NCBI RefSeq assembly: GCF_039535475.1
Contig: NZ_BAAAXG010000026.1
Location: forward strand, 2,909,501 to 2,973,500
Length of the DNA stretch: 64,000 nucleotides
DNA from: Streptomyces showdoensis
GTDB taxonomy: Bacteria; Actinomycetota; Actinomycetes; Streptomycetales; Streptomycetaceae
Direction: 5' to 3'
The notes under the pieces: model-generated
Told to the model about the DNA's origin: nothing
Seen by the model: only the letters and a program-made list of their open reading frames with translations
The model's database searches: none
Translations under genes and position numbers: made by a program
Shown here: piece after piece, positions 35,331 to 42,861 of the stretch
How the letters are laid out: every line of letters begins with the position of its first letter
Position numbering within the stretch: position 1 is the stretch's first letter

Positions 35331-36577
35331 CCGGCGGCCCCGTGCCCCGGCGCGCCTCCGTCCCCGGCGGTACCGCGTCGCGCCGCGGGACCGTCCCCGG
35401 CGGCCCCGCGCCCCGGCCCGCCCCCGTCCCCCGAGGCCCCGCGCCCCGGCGCGCCTCCGTCCCCCACCGGCAGCCGCACCGTGAAGACCGCGCCCGGGCG
35501 GTTCTCGCGGTCGCGGACCGTGAGGGTGCCGCCGTGCAGGCGGACCGCGTCCAGGGCGCTCGCCAGGCCGAGGCCGGTGCCGGGGAAGCCGCCGCGGCGC
35601 GCGTTGGGGGCCCGGACGAACGGGGTGAAGATCTCCTCCTGGTACTCCAGCGGGACGCCGATGCCGGTGTCCCTGACCTGGATGGTCCAGTGCTCGCCGT
35701 CCGTCCGGCCGACGATCTCGACCCGCCCGTCCTCGGGGGTGTACCGCAGCGCGTTGGCCACCAGCTCCTCCAGGGCCCCGGTCAGCAGGTGCGCGTCGGC
35801 GACCAGCGGCGGGCCGTCGGCCGGGCAGTCGGCGGCGAGGTACGGGCCGGCGCCGCCGGAGCGCTGGAGGGCCTCCAGGGTGACCCGCTCGATCAGCTCG
35901 TGGACCGCGAGCGACGAGGGGTGCGGCGGGGCCGGGGGCGTGCCGGCGGCCGCGTTCGGCAGGTTCTCGGCGACGAGCTGCATCCGGCGCGCGTTGCGGT
36001 GGATGGCGTCGACGAACGCGGCCTGTTCGGGGTCGAGGGGGCCGCCCGCGGGCTCCAGGAGCAGTTCGGCGAAGCTCAGCACGGTCGCCAGCGGGGTGCG
36101 CAGCTCGTGCAGGACGCGGCCGGCGAACGCGGCCCGCTCGTCGGCGAGCGCCGCGAGCTTCCGGACCTGCTCGTACATGTCCTCCTCGGCCTCGTGCTGC
36201 CGGGTGACGTCCTCGATCAGCCACAGGTGCCCGAAGAACCCGTCGCCGTGGCCGACCGGGGTACGGCGACGGCGCAGCGTCCGTCCGTCGCCGAGGTGGT
36301 AGTCGGCGATCCGGGTGACGGGCGCGCGGGTCCGGGCCTCCTCCAGGAAGCGGCGCCGCTCCTCCGGGCGGTCGAGCATCCCGGCGACGTGGTCGAGCAG
36401 CAGGTCCCGGGGGGTGCCGGGGGAGAGGTCGAGCCCCTCGGGCAGCCGGAGCAGTCCGGCGAGGCGGCGGTTCACCCGGACGATCCGCAGTTCGCGGTCG
36501 ACGAGCATGGCCGCCTGGGGGAGGGCGTCGAGCACGGCGCCGGCCAGCGACAGCTGCTCCTGGGATGCTTCGTACAC
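35327..36577 (-). CDS. soluble PAS-domain sensor histidine kinase
   Basis: A 416-residue kinase without membrane helices. A PAS domain (about 12-130, LPQAAMLVDRELRIVRVNRRLAGLL) is followed by HisKA with H157 (VLHELRTPLATVLSF) and HATPase_c with N-box N275 (EELVANALRYTPEDG), G1 box D303 (VRDTGIGV) and G2 GGFPGTGLGLA. Residues 373-416 are a Gly/Ala/Pro-rich repetitive tail (GDGGAPGRGAS, GDGGGPGRGAA and variants). It presumably phosphorylates the OmpR-type regulator that overlaps its 3' end. It senses an intracellular signal; ligand unknown. Confidence 0.9.
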   Translation of the reverse strand: MYEASQEQLSLAGAVLDALPQAAMLVDRELRIVRVNRRLAGLLRLPEGLDLSPGTPRDLLLDHVAGMLDRPEERRRFLEEARTRAPVTRIADYHLGDGRTLRRRRTPVGHGDGFFGHLWLIEDVTRQHEAEEDMYEQVRKLAALADERAAFAGRVLHELRTPLATVLSFAELLLEPAGGPLDPEQAAFVDAIHRNARRMQLVAENLPNAAAGTPPAPPHPSSLAVHELIERVTLEALQRSGGAGPYLAADCPADGPPLVADAHLLTGALEELVANALRYTPEDGRVEIVGRTDGEHWTIQVRDTGIGVPLEYQEEIFTPFVRAPNARRGGFPGTGLGLASALDAVRLHGGTLTVRDRENRPGAVFTVRLPVGDGGAPGRGASGDGGGPGRGAAGDGPAARRGTAGDGGAPGHGAAG

Positions 36578-36667
36578 ATTTCAGAGTCAAACAGCAATCT
36601 GGGCGAAGTGCCCGATCTCACAGCAGACGGGACTTCAGGTCCACGGCGACGGGACGAAGGACCCTGG

Positions 36668-37822
36668 ATGATGGAAGGCATGCTCCGCCTCCCCGCCCTC
36701 CCCGCGCTGCGCCGCTGTGCGGACCGGTGGGCCGTGTCGCCGCGGGCCATGGACGTCGTCGCCGCGGTCAGCGCCTTCGGCCTGATGGTCCTGGACGTGC
36801 CGGGACTCGCCCGTGCCGACAACTCGCTCACCGGCGTCACCGCGACCCTCGTCCTCGCGGCCGGCGCGGCCACCCTCGTGCTGCGCCGCAGGGCGCCGTG
36901 GGTGCCGTTCGTGGTCGCGCTGTTCCTGATGGGCTGGCTGCACGAGCTGACGATGGTCCAGTTCGCGCTGTACTCGCTCGGCCGCTTCCGGGGCCGGCGG
37001 GCGGCCGTGCTGGCGACCCTGCTGTACGTGGCCGCCTCCTACGTCCTGTTCAACCTGCCCGGCTGGCCCGCCAAGCACGGCGAGACCCTCAGCGAGTTCC
37101 TGGGCCTGGTCGTCCCGATCGGCGCCCTGGCCGCGGGGGTCGGCATCGCCGCGTACCGCCAGGACCTCGTCCTCGCCCTCCAGGTCCAGCGCAGCGAGTC
37201 CGCGGCCCGGCAGGCCGTCCAGGAGGAGCGGATCTCGGTCGGCCGGGACGTCCACGACCTGGTGGGCCGGGAGCTGACCGTGCTCGCCGTGCGGGCCGAG
37301 GTGCTGGCCGTGCGGGCCCGGGGGGACGCGCACCAGAAGGACTTCGAGGAGCTCGCCGACACCGCCCGGCGCGCCCACCACATGCTCAACGAGACCATCG
37401 TGCGGCGCGCCGACGGGGCCGCCGCCACGCCCGGCCTCGAAGGGCTCGCCGCGCTGGCCGAGGAGAGCGAGCGGATGGGCAGCCCGGTGGACCTGACGGT
37501 CGCCCAGGAGGCGAAGGCGCTCTCGCCGCTGCGGCAGACGGCGGTGCACCGGGTGGTGCAGGAGTGCCTGACGAACGCGGCCAAGCACGCCCCCGGCCTG
37601 CCGGTGACCGTCTCGATCACGGTCGAGGGCCGGGACCTGCGCGTCGAGGTCCGCAACCCGCTGCCCAAGTCGCCGCCGGACCGCGCGCCCGTCTCGACCG
37701 GCACCGGACTCTTCTCCATGGAGGAGCGGGTCACCAGCATGGGCGGCTCGCTGCGGGCCGGCCGCGAGCACGGCGCGTACGTGGTGACGGCACTGCTCCC
37801 GACGGGCTTCGGCCACCGCTGA
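36668..37822 (+). CDS. orphan NarL-type (HisKA_3) membrane sensor kinase
   Basis: A 384-residue kinase with about five N-terminal membrane segments (residues 28-165). The DHp helix carries H196 in ERISVGRDVHDLVGREL, the HisKA_3 form. The N-box VVQECLTNAAKHA is intact and a G2-like STGTGLFSMEERV is present. The G1 DxGxG box is missing: the equivalent place reads LRVEVRNPLPKSPPD. No response regulator gene is adjacent (next gene is the minus-strand MreB paralog), so its partner is elsewhere or absent. AAGG lies upstream of ATG 36668; ATG 36671 is an alternative. Confidence 0.82.
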   Translation: MMEGMLRLPALPALRRCADRWAVSPRAMDVVAAVSAFGLMVLDVPGLARADNSLTGVTATLVLAAGAATLVLRRRAPWVPFVVALFLMGWLHELTMVQFALYSLGRFRGRRAAVLATLLYVAASYVLFNLPGWPAKHGETLSEFLGLVVPIGALAAGVGIAAYRQDLVLALQVQRSESAARQAVQEERISVGRDVHDLVGRELTVLAVRAEVLAVRARGDAHQKDFEELADTARRAHHMLNETIVRRADGAAATPGLEGLAALAEESERMGSPVDLTVAQEAKALSPLRQTAVHRVVQECLTNAAKHAPGLPVTVSITVEGRDLRVEVRNPLPKSPPDRAPVSTGTGLFSMEERVTSMGGSLRAGREHGAYVVTALLPTGFGHR

Positions 37823-37939
37823 CCCCGGGTCGGGGCCAGTCGGCGACCCCGGCAGGGCGCGGCCGCCGGGAGCCCCCTCGCCCCGGGGTACCTGCGTGGG
37901 CCGTGTCTTCCGGATCAGGCCCGATCCGAAGGACACGGC

Positions 37940-38962
37940 CTAGCGGACCACCTCCGCCTTCCCCAGCACCCGCTGGAGCGCGTCGAAGTCCTCCACGCAG
38001 CGGCCCGAGCCCAGGGCCACGCAGTCCAGCGGGTCGTCGGCGACGAAGACCGGGATGCCGGTCGCCGAGGCCAGGCGCAGGTCCAGGCCGGGGAGCAGGG
38101 CGCCGCCGCCGGTGAGGACGATGCCGTGTTCCATGACGTCGCCGGACAGCTCGGGCGGGCACTCCTCCAGGGTGACCCGGACCGCCGCGATGATCGCCTC
38201 CACCGGCTCGTCGAGCGCGGCCCGCACCTCCGGCACGGTCAGCTCGACCGTGCGCGGCAGCCCGCTGACCTTCTCGCGGCCCCGCACGGTGAAGGTGGAG
38301 CGCTCGAACTCCTCGCCGCCCGGCACCGGCCAGGCCGAGCCGATGGCGATCTTGATGTCCTCGGAGGTCCGCTCGCCGACCAGCAGCGAGTGCTCCTTGC
38401 GCACGAAGTCCGCGATGGCGGTGTCCAGCCGGTCGCCGCCCACCCGCAGGGACTGGGCCGTGACGATCCCGCCGAGCGAGATGACGGCCACCTCGGTCGT
38501 GCCGCCGCCGATGTCGACGACCATCGAGCCGCGCGGGTCCGAGACCGGCAGCCCCGCGCCGATCGCCGCCGCCATCGGCTCCTCGATGAGGTGGACCGCC
38601 CGCGCGCCCGCCGAGCGCGAGGCGTGCACGATGGCCCGCCGCTCGACCGGGGTCACGCCGCTCGGCACGCACACCACCATCCGGGTGCGCGGGCGCCGGC
38701 GCCCGGGGACGGCCTTGCGCACGAAGTGCCGGATCATCTCCTCGGCCGCCTCGTAGTCGCTGATCACGCCGTCCCGCAGCGGGCGGATCGCGGTGATCGA
38801 ACCGGGCGTGCGGCCGATGGTCTCCTTCGCCTCCGCACCGACCGCGAGCGCCGTCCGCGAGCCGGCCTGGACCGCCACCACGGACGGTTCGTTGAGGACG
38901 ATGCCCTGGCCCCGGGCGTAGAGGAGGGTGTTGGCCGTGCCGAGGTCGATGCCTATGTCCAT
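37940..38962 (-). CDS. mbl: MreB-like actin homologue (Mbl type)
   Basis: A 340-residue bacterial actin, paralog of MreB at 41720-42739. Motifs: phosphate-1 [16 protein letters not shown], connect-1, phosphate-2 [18 protein letters not shown], adenosine [15 protein letters not shown]. It keeps the MreB fold but diverges in surface segments (for example WPVPGGEEFERSTFTV). In S. coelicolor, Mbl is encoded away from the mre cluster (SCO2451, from memory) and acts in spore-wall synthesis; here the paralog lies 0.1 kb from folC and 2.8 kb from mreB, on the opposite strand. ATG 38962 lacks a clear ribosome site. Confidence 0.85.
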   Translation of the reverse strand: MDIGIDLGTANTLLYARGQGIVLNEPSVVAVQAGSRTALAVGAEAKETIGRTPGSITAIRPLRDGVISDYEAAEEMIRHFVRKAVPGRRRPRTRMVVCVPSGVTPVERRAIVHASRSAGARAVHLIEEPMAAAIGAGLPVSDPRGSMVVDIGGGTTEVAVISLGGIVTAQSLRVGGDRLDTAIADFVRKEHSLLVGERTSEDIKIAIGSAWPVPGGEEFERSTFTVRGREKVSGLPRTVELTVPEVRAALDEPVEAIIAAVRVTLEECPPELSGDVMEHGIVLTGGGALLPGLDLRLASATGIPVFVADDPLDCVALGSGRCVEDFDALQRVLGKAEVVR

Positions 38963-39050
38963 GATCGCCAAGTTTGCCCGGCCGGCCGGGCGGGCGGCGG
39001 GCCGAAAGTCCCGAATGGGGTGGGTCCAATGTCCTGTCGGCCCCCCTCCG

Positions 39051-39056
39051 TAGACT
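39051..39056 (+). promoter_or_regulatory. candidate -10 TAGACT of leaderless folC promoter
   Basis: TAGACT is 6 nt from the folC GTG at 39063 with no ribosome site. The promoter lies in the 100-bp divergent gap with the MreB paralog. Confidence 0.6.
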
Positions 39057-39062
39057 GGGGGC

Positions 39063-40580
39063 GTGAGTGAGCCGAGCGACCGCAGCGACCAGTTCGACGA
39101 CAGCGAGCAGTTCCACGACATCGTCGATGCCGAGACCGACCGGGACCCGGACCTGGCGGTGATCGAGGCCGGCAGCCGCACCCTGCGCGCGATGTCCGGC
39201 CCGCCGCAGGGCGACCCCGTCCCCTCCCGCCCGCTCGACCCCGAGGTCGACAAGGCGCTGCGGGACGTGGAGACCGAGCTGTCGACCCGTTGGGGCGAGA
39301 CCAAGCTGGAGCCCTCGGTCACCCGGATCGCGGCCCTGATGGACGTGCTCGGCGAGCCGCAGCGCGCCTACCCCTCCATCCACATCACCGGCACCAACGG
39401 CAAGACCTCGACCGCCCGCATGATCGAGGCCCTGCTCGGCGCCTTCGACCTGCGCACCGGGCGGTACACCTCGCCGCACGTGCAGACCATCACCGAGCGG
39501 ATCAGCCTGGACGGCGCCCCGATCGAGGCCGAGCGCTTCGTCGAGACGTACCGCGACATCAAGCCGTACGTGGAGCTGGTGGACGCCCGCGAGGAGTACC
39601 GCCTCTCCTTCTTCGAGGTCCTCACCGGCATGGCGTACGCGGCCTTCGCCGACGCCCCGGTCGACGTGGCCGTCGTCGAGGTCGGCATGGGCGGCACCTG
39701 GGACGCCACCAACGTGATCGACGGCTCCGTCGCCGTCGTCACCCCCATCGACCTGGACCACACCGACCGGCTCGGCGACACCACGGGTGCCATCGCCGGC
39801 GAGAAGTCCGGGATCATCAAGCCGGACGCCACGGTCATCCTGGCCCAGCAGCCGGTGGACGCGGCCCAGGTGCTCCTGAAGAAGGCCGTCGAGGTCGACG
39901 CGACCGTGGCCCGCGAGGGCATGGAGTTCGGCATCGTCTCCCGCGAGGTGGCGGTCGGCGGCCAGCTGCTGACCCTGCGCGGCCTGGGCGGCGAGTACGA
40001 CAACGTGTTCCTGCCGCTGTACGGCGCGCACCAGGCGCACAACGCGGCCGTGGCGCTCGCCGCCGTCGAGGCCTTCTTCGGCATCGGCTCCCAGCACGCC
40101 CGCACCCTGGACCTCGACACGGTCCGCCGGGCCTTCGCCCAGGTGGCCTCGCCGGGCCGCCTGGAGGTCGTGCGCTCCTCGCCGACGGTCATCCTGGACG
40201 CCGCGCACAACCCGCACGGCGCCCGGGCCACCGCCGACGGCATCACCGAGTCCTTCGGCTTCTCCCGGCTGATCGGCGTGGTCTCCACCAGCGGGGACAA
40301 GGACGCTCGCGGTCTCCTGGAGGCCTTCGAGCCGATCTTCGCGGAGGTCGTGGTCACGGCGAACTCCAACCCCCGGGCCACCGACGTCGACGCGCTCGCC
40401 GCGATCGCGGTGGAGGTCTTCGGCGAGGACCGCGTGGTCGTCGAGCCGCGGCTGGACGACGCCCTGGAGGCGGCGATCACGCTCGCCGAGGAGCACGAGG
40501 AGTTCTCCGGCGCGGGTGTCCTCGTGACCGGATCGATCTTCACGGTCGGCGACGCCCGGCTGCTGCTGAAGAGGGGCTGA
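39063..40580 (+). CDS. folC: folylpolyglutamate synthase / dihydrofolate synthase
   Basis: A 505-residue Mur-ligase-family enzyme that adds glutamate to dihydropteroate and folates. An acidic N-terminal extension (about 60 residues, DQFDDSEQFHDIVDAETDRD) precedes the core. Motifs: P-loop HITGTNGKTST (108-117), GRYTSPHVQTITERI, DVAVVEVGMGGTWDATNVI, the omega-type KSGIIKP and LDAAHNPHGARATAD. GTG 39063 follows a leaderless-type -10. It is followed after 3 bp by the DUF4233 gene. Confidence 0.96.
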   Translation: MSEPSDRSDQFDDSEQFHDIVDAETDRDPDLAVIEAGSRTLRAMSGPPQGDPVPSRPLDPEVDKALRDVETELSTRWGETKLEPSVTRIAALMDVLGEPQRAYPSIHITGTNGKTSTARMIEALLGAFDLRTGRYTSPHVQTITERISLDGAPIEAERFVETYRDIKPYVELVDAREEYRLSFFEVLTGMAYAAFADAPVDVAVVEVGMGGTWDATNVIDGSVAVVTPIDLDHTDRLGDTTGAIAGEKSGIIKPDATVILAQQPVDAAQVLLKKAVEVDATVAREGMEFGIVSREVAVGGQLLTLRGLGGEYDNVFLPLYGAHQAHNAAVALAAVEAFFGIGSQHARTLDLDTVRRAFAQVASPGRLEVVRSSPTVILDAAHNPHGARATADGITESFGFSRLIGVVSTSGDKDARGLLEAFEPIFAEVVVTANSNPRATDVDALAAIAVEVFGEDRVVVEPRLDDALEAAITLAEEHEEFSGAGVLVTGSIFTVGDARLLLKRG

Positions 40581-40583
40581 CCG

Positions 40584-40940
40584 ATGCGCGTGCTCTGCTC
40601 CTCGACCCTGATCGGCGAGTTCTTCGTGATCGGTTTCGCCGGTCTGGTGGCCATGAAGGACGACTCCCTGGAGATGTCCACGGTCTGGACGGTCTGCGGG
40701 ATCGCCATGGTCCTGTCGGTGCTGCTGTGCGGGATGATCACCCGTCCGGGCGGCGTGCAGCTCGGCTGGGTCCTCCAGCTGGGCCTGGTCGCCAGCGGTT
40801 TCTTCGTGCCGGTGATGTTCTTCCTCGGCGCGGTCTTCGCCGTGCTGTGGTGGGCGTCGGTGCACTACGGCCGGAAGATCGACGAGATCAAGGCGGGCTG
40901 GGCCGCCCGCGAAGGCTCCGCAGGGCCTGACGCTGCGTGA
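40584..40940 (+). CDS. DUF4233 membrane protein
   Basis: A 118-residue protein with four hydrophobic segments (FFVIGFAGLVAM; WTVCGIAMVLSVLLCGMI; LQLGLVASGFFVPVMFFLGAVFAVLWW). The position directly after folC and before ndk is the constant setting of DUF4233 (M. tuberculosis Rv2446c). It is probably cotranslated with folC (3-bp gap). Function unknown. It ends before a U-tract terminator. Confidence 0.85.
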   Translation: MRVLCSSTLIGEFFVIGFAGLVAMKDDSLEMSTVWTVCGIAMVLSVLLCGMITRPGGVQLGWVLQLGLVASGFFVPVMFFLGAVFAVLWWASVHYGRKIDEIKAGWAAREGSAGPDAA

Positions 40941-40947
40941 TCGCGGC

Positions 40948-40987
40948 CGGTGCGGGCCCTGTAGCCTTCAAGGCCCGCACCGTTTTT
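40948..40987 (+). terminator. intrinsic terminator of folC-DUF4233 with a candidate ndk -10 in its loop
   Basis: An 11-bp stem (40948-40958 with 40972-40982) is followed directly by TTTTT (40983-40987), one of only two U-tract terminators in the window. TAGCCT (40962-40967) lies in the 13-nt loop and could be the -10 of ndk. Confidence 0.75.
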
Positions 40988-41003
40988 CCGAAGGAGTTCC
41001 CCC

Positions 41004-41417
41004 GTGAGCCAGCGCACGCTCGTCCTGCTCAAGCCCGACGCCGTCCGCCGTGGCCTGGTCGGTGAGATCATCGGTCGCATCGAGCGCAAGGCCGGCTGGA
41101 CCCTCGCGGCCCTGGAGCTCCGCACGCTGGACCAGGAGACGCTGGAGCAGCACTACGGCGAGCACAAGGGCAAGCCCTTCTACGAGCCGCTGATGGGCTT
41201 CATGGCCTCCGGCCCGGTCGTCGCGCTCGTCGTCGAGGGCGAGCGGGTCATCGAGGGGCTGCGCACGCTGGCCGGCCCGACCGACCCGATCGCCGCCGCC
41301 CCCGGCTCCATCCGCGGCGACTTCGGCACCATCGTGCGCGAGAACCTCATCCACGCCTCGGACTCCGAGGAGTCCGCCGACCGCGAGCTGAAGATCTTCT
41401 TCCCGGGTCTCGTCTGA
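41004..41417 (+). CDS. ndk: nucleoside diphosphate kinase
   Basis: A 137-residue NDK that equilibrates nucleoside triphosphates through a phospho-histidine, H117 (ENLIHASDS). RTLVLLKPDAVRRGLVGEII and GPTDP complete the signature. GTG 41004 has AAGGAG 7 nt upstream. It is isolated by the preceding terminator and a following hairpin, so it should be transcribed alone. Confidence 0.97.
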   Translation: MSQRTLVLLKPDAVRRGLVGEIIGRIERKAGWTLAALELRTLDQETLEQHYGEHKGKPFYEPLMGFMASGPVVALVVEGERVIEGLRTLAGPTDPIAAAPGSIRGDFGTIVRENLIHASDSEESADRELKIFFPGLV

Positions 41418-41468
41418 CCCCCCTCGCTCTCCCGTTGATCCCGCGTCAGCCGATCAGCGCCACGCCCT

Positions 41469-41497
41469 GGGGCGACCGAAGGAATTTCGGTCGCCCC
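41469..41497 (+). terminator. terminator of ndk
   Basis: Perfect 12-bp arms (41469-41480, 41486-41497) around a 5-nt loop; the pairing continues outward with one bulge. It lies 50 bp past the ndk stop. Confidence 0.8.
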
Positions 41498-41520
41498 CAG
41501 GCATATGAACACCAATCCCG

Positions 41521-41546
41521 GGAACGGATCGCCGCGTCCTACCGTC
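41521..41546 (+). promoter_or_regulatory. SigE-type (ECF, envelope stress) promoter GGAAC-N17-CGTC before mreB
   Basis: GGAAC (41521-41525) and CGTC (41543-41546) are 17 bp apart, fitting the Streptomyces SigE consensus (GGAAC, 15-17 bp, CGTC). It would start an mRNA with a leader of about 165 nt to the mreB ATG. The remaining 41547-41719 holds no gene; TACGAT at 41602 may be another -10. Confidence 0.5.
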
Positions 41547-41719
41547 ACCTATACAGAGGTGGGCAGAGGCGGTCCGCCGCGCGGTATCCGGGCGGGCGGC
41601 ACTACGATGGAAAACTCCACGCCGTACCATCCTCAGCCACCACCTCGCCGACCTGAGAAGCCGTCAACGCTCCGCTAGGGAAGGCCCGACGCATCCTCAT
41701 GGGAAACAAGGGGAACTCA

Positions 41720-42739
41720 ATGTCGTTCATCGGCCGTGACATGGCTGTCGACCTCGGGACCGCCAACACGCTGGTGTACGTCAGGGGTCGCGGCATCGTT
41801 CTGAACGAGCCGTCCGTCGTCGCGATCAACACCAACACCGGCGGCATCCTCGCGGTGGGTGCCGAGGCGAAGAAGATGATCGGCCGGACGCCCGGCAACA
41901 TCGTCGCCGTCCGCCCGCTCAAGGACGGCGTGATCGCCGACTTCGAGATCACGGAGCGGATGCTCCGCTACTTCATCCTCAAGATCCACAAGCGCCGCTA
42001 CCTGGCCCGCCCCCGGGTCGTCGTCTGCGTCCCCTCCGGCATCACCGGAGTCGAGCGCCGCGCCGTCATCGAGGCCTCCACCCAGGCCGGCGCCCGCCAG
42101 GTGCACATCATCGAGGAGCCCATGGCCGCCGCCATCGGCTCGGGCCTCCCGGTCCACGAGGCCACCGGCAACATGGTGGTCGACATCGGCGGCGGCACCA
42201 CCGAGGTCGCCGTCATCTCCCTCGGCGGAATCGTCACGGCACAGTCCATCCGGGTCGCCGGCGACGAGCTCGACAACGCGATCATCCAGCACATCAAGAA
42301 GGAGTACTCGCTCCTCCTCGGTGAGCGCACCGCCGAGCAGATCAAGATCACCATCGGCTCCGCCTACGACCTCGACCAGGACGAGCACACCGAGATCCGC
42401 GGCCGTGACCTCGTCTCGGGCCTCCCCAAGACCGTCGTCATCTCCGCCGCCGAGGTCCGCAAGGCCATCGAGGAGCCGGTCAACGCGATCGTCGACGCGG
42501 TGAAGACCACGCTCGACAAGTGCCCGCCGGAGCTCTCCGGTGACGTCATGGACCGCGGCATCGTTCTCACCGGTGGCGGCGCCCTGCTCCGCGGGCTCGA
42601 CGAGCGGCTGCGCCGTGAGACCGGGATGCCGATCCACATCGCCGAGGACCCGCTGGACTCGGTGGCGCTCGGCTCCGGCAAGTGCGTCGAGGAGTTCGAG
42701 GCCCTCCAGCAGGTCCTCGACGCCCAGCCGCGCCGCTGA
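41720..42739 (+). CDS. mreB: rod shape-determining protein MreB
   Basis: A 339-residue actin homologue. ATG 41720 is preferred because AAGGGGAA lies 4 nt upstream; ATG 41699 has no ribosome site. Phosphate-1 [15 protein letters not shown], phosphate-2 [19 protein letters not shown] and adenosine [16 protein letters not shown] are present. In Streptomyces, MreB directs sporulation-septum and spore-wall thickening rather than vegetative elongation. First gene of the mreB-mreC-mreD-mrdA-rodA cluster. Confidence 0.97.
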   Translation: MSFIGRDMAVDLGTANTLVYVRGRGIVLNEPSVVAINTNTGGILAVGAEAKKMIGRTPGNIVAVRPLKDGVIADFEITERMLRYFILKIHKRRYLARPRVVVCVPSGITGVERRAVIEASTQAGARQVHIIEEPMAAAIGSGLPVHEATGNMVVDIGGGTTEVAVISLGGIVTAQSIRVAGDELDNAIIQHIKKEYSLLLGERTAEQIKITIGSAYDLDQDEHTEIRGRDLVSGLPKTVVISAAEVRKAIEEPVNAIVDAVKTTLDKCPPELSGDVMDRGIVLTGGGALLRGLDERLRRETGMPIHIAEDPLDSVALGSGKCVEEFEALQQVLDAQPRR

Positions 42740-42861
42740 ACCGGCCCGACACGACCGGCCCCTGAGGCCGGCACCCACAACTCCATCCGACCCCCGGGCC
42801 TCCGGGCCCGGGGGCGCGTCACACCCCCCGTACCAATCGAGGAAGGGCACGGCCGCCGCAC

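Noticed and set aside
37731..40865. 1044-residue minus-strand frame spanning the MreB paralog and folC
   Set aside because: It is out of frame with both real genes and contains no conserved motif.
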